DNA from: CAYQAJ01 sp964415245
Lineage (GTDB): Bacteria > Planctomycetota > Planctomycetia > Pirellulales > Pirellulaceae
DNA length: 40,092 bases
Direction: 5' to 3'
Assembly (NCBI GenBank): GCA_964415245.1
Contig: CAYQAJ010000014.1
Location: 1-40,092, forward strand
Numbering within the stretch: position 1 is the first letter of the stretch; every line of letters starts with the position of its first letter. The translations under genes and the position numbers were made by a program. Positions 1 to 9,100 of this stretch are shown here, piece after piece. The notes beneath the pieces are model-generated. The model was not told the origin of the DNA and searched no databases. It was given only the letters and a program-made list of their open reading frames with translations.

Positions 1-2
1 TA

Positions 3-830
3 ATGGCTGTGAATGCTCCCATGGCGACCACGCGGAGCCTCGTCGCTGGCCGCCAGTGTACGGTCGCCGTATTTGACGGTCTGTCCTCTGCCTACGAGAG
101 TCCCCGCAACCGCGCGTTCTACGCGCACACGGCTGAACTCATGGCCCGAAGGGCTCTTGATTTAGGGAATATCGGCGTCGGCGGGTGCTGCCTCGACCTC
201 GCCTGCGGCACGGGAATATCCACAGAGGCCGCGCTGGCCATGTTGCCGCACGTTCGTTGGTTTGGCCTTGATGTATCGGCTGAAATGCTGCGCGTAGCAA
301 AAGCAAAGCAGGTCCTCCGGCCGGTCCGTTTCGTTCACTCTTCTGCCGAGCAGGCCCCGTTCCCTGACCAGATGTTCCACTGGATACTCTGCAACATCGC
401 CTACCATTGGCTGGAGCCAAGCGCACTGGACGAGATCAAGCGTCTGCTCAAGCCGGGCGGGCGCTTGTCCCTGATGGTCCCCCTCGTTTCCCCCTCGGGA
501 GACGGGAGCGGAAACCGGTGGCTTGGCAGTATTCTCATGCGATTTTCGCAGATCATCGTCTCGCGGCGCTCGCAGGGCCTGACGCTCCCCGCCTTGAAGT
601 GGGAACTCAAGGACTTCCATCTCGATCACGCCGAAATGATCGAGATCGACGAGGACTTCGCCTCAAGCCGTGAACTGCTCGACGTTCTCGACAGCCGAAG
701 TTCGCTCTCCGCGATCTTCGGGGAACATGCCGAAGAGGTGAAGAATCAACTGATTGCCAAGGACCTGCCAGCGGCCGCTCCCTTGAGATTCCGATGGAAA
801 GTCGCTTTTGTCGAAGCTCGCATTGGCTGA
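3..830 (+). CDS. SAM-dependent class I methyltransferase
   Basis: 275 residues. Residues 63-71 carry the class I motif I (LDLACGTGI), with the adenosine-ribose acidic residue Asp90 at the end of beta-2 (WFGLD) and a downstream PGG turn (LLKPGGRLSL) typical of UbiE/BioC-like methyltransferases. The N-terminus (VFDGLSSAYES) resembles the start of BioC/UbiE proteins, so the ATG at 3 is plausible, but only two bases precede it and an earlier start outside the window cannot be excluded. The substrate cannot be read from the sequence; the BioC resemblance allows an acyl-ACP or quinone substrate. It lies about 770 bp upstream of the reductase/PKS block on the same strand, so it may or may not belong to that pathway. 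Confidence 0.85.
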   Translation: MAVNAPMATTRSLVAGRQCTVAVFDGLSSAYESPRNRAFYAHTAELMARRALDLGNIGVGGCCLDLACGTGISTEAALAMLPHVRWFGLDVSAEMLRVAKAKQVLRPVRFVHSSAEQAPFPDQMFHWILCNIAYHWLEPSALDEIKRLLKPGGRLSLMVPLVSPSGDGSGNRWLGSILMRFSQIIVSRRSQGLTLPALKWELKDFHLDHAEMIEIDEDFASSRELLDVLDSRSSLSAIFGEHAEEVKNQLIAKDLPAAAPLRFRWKVAFVEARIG

Positions 831-1460
831 ACGTCGAAACCCAAGCCGCGCGGAAGGCGTCCAAACGCCGCGCCTCGATGGAACTCGAATCGCGAAGATC
901 TGATGCGAGTGGACCGTCTTCAGCTTCTCCCCATCTCCGGGCCCCACTGTCGGCATTGGAATGTTGTGCGAAGTAGCCCACCTGTGCAACTTGCCTACAT
1001 CGACCGACGTGGTCGACGCATATTTGCCATCGCGCTTTCGACACTTCGGTGGGCGTGACCGGAGCACGGAAGTGCATTTTGGTTGAATGGATTGCCCCAC
1101 CGCCGCGCGCAACGGTCGCCCCCAAGTTTCATTCAGGGTACACCGCCGATGTTGCGGCCCGGCGACAGTGCTGAGATAGGCACTTCGCATACGGCGCGGA
1201 CAAACGCCGGCGCCCTCTGCGGTGAGTATCTTGGTCGCCCCCCGCCAGCAAAGTTGGCCACGCAACGGGTGCGGGCATACCCGCGGAATAGTTGTGAAAA
1301 TGGTTAAAACCGGCAATCTGTGCGCCTCATAATTGTCCTTCCCCTTGCGCGCTCGCCTCTACACCTGCTATACCTCGCACAATGCAAACCGACCTCTTGG
1401 GTGTAATCGCTGCGGGCGAAATGGCGTGCAAGTCAGCTCAGCTTGTCTAAGCACCGCATG
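831..1460. other. Gene-poor intergenic stretch
   Basis: About 770 bp separate the methyltransferase stop from the reductase start. Short open frames on both strands have no recognisable motifs, and their composition looks like chance readthrough of GC-rich DNA. I see no RNA gene. The only interpretable signal is the promoter-like pair near 1461-1489, listed separately. Confidence 0.5.
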
Positions 1461-1489
1461 TTGACTATTTCAGCACTCAGAACTACCAT
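1461..1489 (+). promoter_or_regulatory. Candidate sigma-70-like promoter of the reductase/PKS block
   Basis: TTGACT (1461-1466, 5 of 6 to TTGACA) is separated by exactly 17 bp from TACCAT (1484-1489, 4 of 6 to TATAAT). It lies about 115 bp upstream of the reductase start and ahead of five same-strand genes, so it would be well placed to drive the block. It was found by eye only, and in DNA of this length such a match can occur by chance. Confidence 0.35.
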
Positions 1490-1602
1490 GGGGGTTTGCC
1501 GCTACCCGCCCATATTGGGCATCCTTCTCAGTATATCTCGCCTGTGACTTTGCCTTTCGGTTCGATGCCGAATCGGCGAGCGTGGGCCAGCAAAACGAGG
1601 CA

Positions 1603-3066
1603 ATGAGCTACCTACTTCTGACGGGTGCGACCGGACTAGTCGGGCGCTATTTGCTGCGCGACTTGATGGAATTGGATGTTCCCGTGGCGACGCTCGCCCG
1701 TCCGAACCGCGTCCAGTCCGCTTCCGACCGGATCGAAGCAGTGATGGCCCGCTTCGAGGGCCTGGCCGGTCGCAGTCTGCCCCGACCCGTGGTGATCCAG
1801 GCCAGCCTGAACGAGCCCGACCTGGGCATGGAGGATCGCGATCGGGCCTGGGTGGCCGCAAACTGCGATACGATTCTGCACTGCGCGGCAAGCATGACCT
1901 TCCGCCGCGACAAGCACGGCGAGCCGTTTCGCACCAACGTCGATGGTATGCGGCAGGTGATTGAATTCGCGCGCCAAGCCGAAATTCGGAGGTTTCACCA
2001 CGTCTCGACAGCCTATATCTGTGGGTTAAGGGACGGGCGAATCTACGAGCACGAGGTGGATCTCGGCCAGCAGAACGGAAACGTATACGAGGTAAGCAAG
2101 CTCTCAGCCGAGAAGATGCTCCGCGAGGCCGACTTCATCGACGAGCTAACCGTTTACCGTCCGGCCAGCGTCGTGGGCGACTCACGAGACGGTTTCACCA
2201 CGTCATCGCACGGCTTTTACCATCCGCTCCAATTGGCGTACGTCATCGCCGACAAGGTGCCGACCGACCTGATGGGCGAGCGGTTCTTCCGCTTGCTGGG
2301 CCTGCGAGGAGACGAGGGGAAGAACCTAGTGCCGGTCGATTGGCTGGCCTCCGCGATCGTGAACCTGGTGATGAGTCCGGAGCACCATCGCCAGACGTAT
2401 CACATGACGAATCCTTGTCCCGTCACGGTGCGGGATATTCAGGGGGTGGTTCGCGAGGCGATCGAGCTGTATTCGGCGCGGCGATTCACGGGCACGTTGA
2501 GCGAGTCGGAAATCGTCGGCTACGAGCGATTGTTCCGCCAGCACATGGACGTTTACCGCTCTCACTGGCGCGACGACCCGATATTCGACCGCACCAACAT
2601 CGAGCGCGCTTTGCCTCAACTCCCTTGTCCCGAGATCGACCACGACATGCTGTTGCGCATTGCCGCGTATCCGGTGCAACACAGCTTTGTACTCAACAAG
2701 ATCGAGCCGATTGCGCGTGAGACGGACGTGCAGGCGCGATTCGACCAGATGGCCGCGGCAGGACAGGCCGGCGGCAACGGAAACACGAATGCTGAAACGG
2801 TTGGCGTTTCGGTCAGCGGGGTCGGCGGCGGACAATGGCGGCTGGCGATTCGCGACGGCCAGGTGGTCGGCGTCGAACACGGCCTGGGACCGGCCGACCG
2901 CGCGCGGCTCTACCTCAACTCGAACACTCTTTCGTCACTCATAAAGGGGCAGTCCTCGGTGGAACAATCCCTCCGTGCCGGCGGCGTGCTGATTGAATGC
3001 GATGCCGCGGGAGGAAATCACCTGGATTACGTCGGGCTTCTCAAGCGCATTGTTTCGCCCCGTTGA
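1603..3066 (+). CDS. Thioester-reductase-like extended SDR with SCP2-like C-terminal region
   Basis: An NAD(P)-dependent reductase of the male-sterility/thioester-reductase (NAD_binding_4) family. Members reduce acyl-thioesters on ACP or CoA to aldehydes or alcohols, and HglB- and Lys2-type reductases release chains from PKS/NRPS systems. Seen: the nucleotide motif GATGLVGRYLL at the very N-terminus, LHCAASMTF, HVSTAYICG, the catalytic YEVSK (Y-x3-K) and the substrate-loop signature YRPASVVGDSRDG. The last ~85 residues (from about 400), after a Gly/Asn-rich linker, resemble an SCP2 sterol-carrier fold (hydrophobic ligand binding), which is a weaker call. ATG 1603 is preferred because it directly precedes the Rossmann strand; an in-frame GTG at 1582 would add seven residues. 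The PKS starts 77 bp downstream, which suggests a role in chain release from it. Confidence 0.8.
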   Translation: MSYLLLTGATGLVGRYLLRDLMELDVPVATLARPNRVQSASDRIEAVMARFEGLAGRSLPRPVVIQASLNEPDLGMEDRDRAWVAANCDTILHCAASMTFRRDKHGEPFRTNVDGMRQVIEFARQAEIRRFHHVSTAYICGLRDGRIYEHEVDLGQQNGNVYEVSKLSAEKMLREADFIDELTVYRPASVVGDSRDGFTTSSHGFYHPLQLAYVIADKVPTDLMGERFFRLLGLRGDEGKNLVPVDWLASAIVNLVMSPEHHRQTYHMTNPCPVTVRDIQGVVREAIELYSARRFTGTLSESEIVGYERLFRQHMDVYRSHWRDDPIFDRTNIERALPQLPCPEIDHDMLLRIAAYPVQHSFVLNKIEPIARETDVQARFDQMAAAGQAGGNGNTNAETVGVSVSGVGGGQWRLAIRDGQVVGVEHGLGPADRARLYLNSNTLSSLIKGQSSVEQSLRAGGVLIECDAAGGNHLDYVGLLKRIVSPR

Positions 3067-3143
3067 GAATTCCGCCGTTTCGTTGACAGCATTTCTTCCG
3101 CGGCGCAGCGGCCGGACGGTCAGATTGCCAGACGCTTCGCCGG

Positions 3144-6100
3144 ATGCAGCAGCTACCCGTGGAAAAAGTCGGAGATCGCATAACCGTGGAACAGCACGTG
3201 GAACCGACCAGCATTCCTATTGCCATCGTCGGGATGGCGTGTCGCCTTCCCGGCGCCGACGACTTGGACCAATACTGGCAATTCCTTTCGCGCGGCGGTT
3301 ATGCCGTGGCCGAGCTGCCTCACGAGCGACTCGACCAGTCGTTGTATTACGATCCGCAGCGGGGCAAAGTTACCAAGACGTATTCGAAGCTCGGGGCGAC
3401 CCTTTCGAGTCGCCAATTCCACCGCGACGCCTGCCCGATTTCGCCCGAACTGGAGCGCAGCGTCGACAACGCCCATCTGTTGATGTGTGAGGTGGCGGCG
3501 GCCGCGTGCAAGCACGGCGGCATGAACCCCTTCGACTTGCCGCTGCGCAACGTGGGGGTGTACATCGGACATGCGCAGGGAAGCGGCCTGGCGGCCGACT
3601 ACGTATACGCCACCTGCATTGAAGAGGCCGCGCAGTTCTTGCGCGAGGTGCCCGAATTCGCGCAGCTACCGCTGGGCGAGCAGCAAGCCATCATGCGCGA
3701 GCTGGTCGAAACCGTACGCCGCGAAATGCCGCAGCGGCCCGAGATAGCGCCCGACGTCGACACGAATATGGTGGCGGGGACAATTTCGAAGGCGTTCGGG
3801 CTGACCGGGCCGTTTCTGGCGGTCAACTCGGCCTGCGCGTCGTCGCTGCAAGCCGTGCAAATGGGCGTGCGGGCACTGCAGTTCGGCTCGGTCGACATGG
3901 CGATCGTGGGGGGCGCTTCCGACCTGAAGTTTGAGTCGCTGACGCTCTTCTCGCAGGCGCAGTCGATGAGCGCCAGCGGTTCGCGCCCGTTCGACGCGGC
4001 AGCCGATGGCCTGATCTGCAGCGAAGGATACGTGTGCCTGGTGATTAAGACGCTGCCCCGCGCGCTGGCCGACGGCGATCGGATTCAGGCGGTGATTCGA
4101 GGACTGGGCATGTCGTCGGACGGCCGGGGCAAGAGCCTTTGGGCGCCGCGCAAGGAGGGCCAAATCCTGGCCATGCAGCGGGCCTACCGAAACGGTCTGG
4201 ACATGGGCTCGCTGCAGTACATCGAAGCACACGCCACGTCGACCGAGTTGGGCGACGCCACCGAGCTCAACGCGCTGGGCGAATTGCTCCGCGACAAATT
4301 CCCGCCCGGCAAACGCATCCCCATTACTAGCGTGAAGGCGAACATCGGCCACGCGTTGGAGGCGGCGGGCCTGTCGAGCGTTGTCAAAACCATTCTCTGT
4401 TTGCAGCATCGCACGTTTGTCCCGGCCATCAACATCGAAACGCTCAACCCGAAGATTCAGTGGGATACCGCGCCGTTTTACGTGCAAAGGCAGAGGGAAG
4501 CGTGGCCCGAGCAACCCGACGGCTCCCCGCGCCGCGCCGCCGTGAATGCATTCGGAATCGGTGGCCTGAACCTGCACGTCGTGCTGGAGGAGTTTACCGA
4601 GGCACGTCGGGCGCAACTGGCCGCCCAATACGGTCAACAGGCACCGTCGCACAGCGCGGGTCGCGCCATGGCGGCATCGCCCGCCGCTGCCTCGCCGGCA
4701 TCCGCAGCAGCGGCAGTGCCCAGCGACGACGCGGTTGCCGTAATCGGCATCGGCTGCATTCTGCCGGGCGCCGCGAACCTCAACGAATACTGGAAGCTCA
4801 TCACCACCGGGCGCGATCCCAAGCGTCCGGCCCCCAAGGATCGGTTGCCCGTCGACATCGTGTACGAGCCAGGCCCGCCCCGGATGTTTCGCACGCCGGG
4901 CATCGTAGGGGGGTTCATTACCGACTACCAATACGACTGGCGCCGGCACAAGGTGCCCCCCAAACAAGTGGAGCAGGCCGATCCGCTGCAGTTCATGCTG
5001 TTGGACGCGGCCGAGCAAGCGCTGGTCGACGCGGGTTACGACAAGAAGGAGTTCGACCGCACCCGCATGGGTGTCATGGTGGGAACCAAGTTCGGCGGCG
5101 ACTTCTCCACGCAGTTGGAGACGGGCCTGCGACTGCCTCACTTGAAGTTGCTGCTGGGAACGTTTCTGTCGCGGCGCGGCGTGTCGGCCGAGCAGGCGAC
5201 ACAGATCACCGAGCAGTTCGCGTCAGTGTTGGCCAAGCACTGGCCGGCGGTGGTCGACGAAAGCGGCAGTTTCAGCACCAGCACGCTCGCTTCCCGCATT
5301 ACGAAGACGATGAATCTGATGGGGTGCGCTGCCGCCATCGACAGCAGCGACACTTCGACCGCTTCGGCCCTGTCGACTTGCGTCGACATTCTGCTGGCCG
5401 GCGACTGCGACACGATGATCTGCGCTTCCGGTCAGCGGTTTATGGGCTTGCCGCAATTCGAGGGGATGGCGCTGGCCGGCGTGCTGGCCACGGGCGAGCG
5501 CATCGCGTCGCCCTTCGACGCCGCGGCCGCCGGTTTCGTGCCGGGCGAGGGCGTCGGCGTCGTCTTGCTCAAGCGGCTTTCCGACGCGCGGCGCGACGGT
5601 GATCGCGTTCACGCCATCATCCGTTCCATCGGCGCTGCCCACGGCAACTCGCCGGCTGAGGCAATGCCCTTGGCCATGGAGCGGGCGCTGCGTCGCGCGG
5701 GGGTTGCGGCGGGCGACGTCGCCGTCATGGAGCTGGACGGCACCGGCATTCCCGAACTGGATGCCCAGCAACTGCGGGCCCTGGTGCAGGTTTATGGCCG
5801 CGACGTGCGCCAACACCCGCTGTTGATCGGCTCGGTCGTCGGGCAGATTGGCCACACCAGCGGTGCCTCGGCCATGGCTTCACTGATCAAGGCTTGCCTG
5901 GAAATCGAATCGGGCCAGATGCCGGCCCTGTTCGGTATGCAGCAGCCGGCACAGGTCGCAGCCGAAAATGCCGACGTAATTTGCGCCGCCACGACGGCGA
6001 TGCCGATTCGACACACGACACGCGACGGGCGGCGGTTTGGCGCGGTCAGCTCGTACGGCAAGGGACAGGCCTACCATATTCTGTTGGAACGAGGCGAAAG

Positions 6101-9100
6101 GGTGCCCATGAGCGACGAACATGTCACTCCCGCAAAGACCGGTGCACAGGCGCCGGCAACTGCAGCTCCGCTGGCTTCCGCCACCGCGGCGACACGTTCT
6201 GCCTGGCGCATCATCCGCATCGGCGGCGCGTCGCCCGAGGCGATCGGCGCCGGCATGCAGCGGGCGCTTGTTGATCCGACGCAAGCGTACGCAGCGGCCG
6301 AACACTCGCGATTCGCGCCCTCCGACGTTTTGCGCCTGGCCATTGTTGCCGACAGCCCCCAATCGCTGGCCGAGAAGCTGCAGACGGCCGCCAAGCAATT
6401 GAGCAACGCGGCGGCGCACCAGGTTCTTCAGCAGCAGGGAATCTTCTACCGAGCGGTCGGACTGCGACCTCCGCGCGTGGCATTCCTGTTCCCGGGCCAG
6501 GGCTCGCAGTACCCGGGAATGATGCGCGAGCTGGTTCGCGACGTGCCCGCCGCGGCGGCGCTGCTGCGTGAAATCGACGGGGCCATGGCGCGACGCGGCT
6601 TCCCGTCGTTTTCTCAAATGGCCTGGGAGAACCCGGACCAGTTGGGCAAGGACATCTGGGTAACGCAAATCGCCATGCTGCTGGCCGACATGGTCATGTA
6701 CGCGGCGATCGTCGACCAGGGCATCCGCCCCGACCTGGTGGCGGGACACAGCTACGGCGAGTACGCGGCGCTGTTCGCGGCCGGCGTATGGGACATCGAG
6801 GGAGCCATCACGGCGGCCCGCGCTCGGTACGACGGCATTGCGTCGACGCCGAGGGCCCGCGGAACGATGATGGCCACCACCGCCCCGCCGGCTGAAATCG
6901 AGCGGCTCGGTGCTACGCTGCCCGACAAGGCGTACGCGGCCAACTTCAATGCTCCCGATCAGACGGTTGTCGGCGGCTGCCTCGAAACGCTGAATCGATT
7001 GGCAGCGCTGCTTACCGCCCAGGGGCACAAAGCCCAGATTCTGCCCGTGCCGTGCCCGTTCCACACTCCGCTCATGGAGAGGACGTGCGAAGTGCTGCAA
7101 AGCGTGTTGGCAACGATGCCATTGGCGCCGCCGCGCGTGCCGCTCTTGAGCACCGTTACGAATCGCTACGTGGCAGAGCCGGACGAGATTCGTGTGAACC
7201 TGGCAGCCCAGTTGACCACCCCGGTGCGCTACGTCGATCTGATCGAGCGCATCGCGAGCGAGCAGGAAACCGTGTTCGTCGAGGTCGGGCCGCAGCAAGC
7301 GCTGACCAAGCTCAACCGGCGGATTCTGGAAGGGCGCAACGTGCAGGGCATCATCGGCAGCGACAATGCAAAGCGGCCCGGCATGGAGCAACTGATGCAC
7401 GTGAGAGCGCTGCTGGAGTGTGTCGGCGCCATTGGCGAGCAGGCGGCTTCTCAGGCGGCGCCCGTGATGCAGGCATCGTCTGCCGTGGCGTCTGCCGGCG
7501 CGGCACCGAGCGAGCCGATGCCCTTGAAGGGATCGATCACGCACGTCGACGCCACGGAGCGTCGTCGGGAAAAGATGCGTCAGGCGGCGGCCAAAGACGT
7601 CCCCCAGGCCGACGATCACGGTTCGCCAGCGCCCTTTGTCCATTCGCATAAGAGCGGCGGCAACGGTTCGGCGACTCAGCACAAGCGACAAACGGTCGCG
7701 GCGCCGACGGCGGTTGCGCCGGCTCGGCAGTTTGCCCCTCCCGCGGCCAGCCCACCGGCTCCGCCGCGCGTCGACCGTATGTCGCCTCCGGCGCCGATCG
7801 CGCCTCCGGCTGCTGTTGCACCTCCGGCGCCTACTGCCCCGGTGGCTCCTGCGCCTGTCGCGCCTCTTGCACCGGTCGCATCCGCACCGCCCGTAGCGCC
7901 GCCGGCGCCAAGCGCGCCGTCTGCGGCTCCGGCGAGCGGCACGTCTCCGGCTGAGTTGGAAAAATTCCTGATCAACTTCGTGGTAGAGCAGACCGGCTAC
8001 CCGCCCGAGGTGGTTGAGTTGGATGCCGACTTGGAAGCCGACCTGGGCATCGACAGCATCAAAAAGGCACAACTGTTCGGTGAACTGGCCGAGTATTTTG
8101 ACGTGCAGCCGACCGACGATCTGACGCTGGACGACTTCCCCACGTTGCGGCACGTAATGAATTTCCTGGCGGGCGCGCCCACCAAAGGCAATGCTGGTGG
8201 CGGGCCAGCAATCGCGGACGCTGCAACGAGCGCGCCTGCCGTAGCGCCACCTCCTGCGCCTGCTGCTCCTGCGGCACCCGCCGCGGTTGCTCCCGCTCCC
8301 GCGCCGGCACCCGCCACGCCTGCGGTATCTCCCGCGCCCATCGCCGCTGCGCCGACGACCGCACCTTCCACGGCAGTTGCCGGGCCGGATGCGGCCGAGC
8401 TCGAAAAATTCCTAGTCAACTTCGTGGTCGAACAGACCGGCTATCCGCCGGAAGTGGTCGAGCTGGATGCGGACCTGGAAGCCGACCTGGGCATCGACAG
8501 CATCAAGAAGGCCCAACTGTTCGGCGAGCTGGCCGAGTATTTTGACGTGCAGCCGACCGACGACCTGACGCTGGACGACTTCCCCACGCTTCGGCACGTG
8601 CTGGAGTTCTTGCGGGGAGCGAGCGTGAAGGGCGATCTGGCCGGCAGTCCGGCTTCAGCGGCACCTGTGGCACCGACTGCACCCGCACCGGTTGCTCCTG
8701 CACCCGCGCCCACGGCACCTGTCGCAGTTTCTCCCGCGCCGCAAGCTCCGGCGCCTGTTGCAGCCGCTCCGCACGTTGCGCCGTCGACTGCCACGGCGGG
8801 TCCCAGCGCACAGGAGCTCGAAGCATTCCTGATCAACTTCGTGGTCGAGCAGACCGGCTACCCGCCGGAAGTAGTCGAGCTGGACGCCGACCTGGAAGCC
8901 GACCTGGGCATCGACAGCATCAAAAAGGCGCAACTGTTCGGCGAGCTGGCCGAGTACTTCGACGTGCAGCCGACCGACGACCTGACGCTGGACGACTTTC
9001 CCACGCTGCGGCACGTGATGGAGTTTCTGCAAGGGTCCGCATTCAAGAATGAGCTGGCGGCTGAGGCGACCGGCGGTCCTGCGGCTGCCCCCACCGCAGC

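Noticed and set aside
1083..1307. Possible 74-residue gene in the gap after the methyltransferase
   Set aside because: No ribosome site, no motif and a composition typical of chance frames.
3666..5141. 491-residue minus-strand frame
   Set aside because: Antisense to clear KS sequence; no domain of its own.
5880..8153. Long minus-strand open frame (757 residues) opposite the PKS
   Set aside because: Arg/His-rich composition and no motif; it is the antisense shadow of a GC-rich gene with strong AT and ACP domains on the plus strand.
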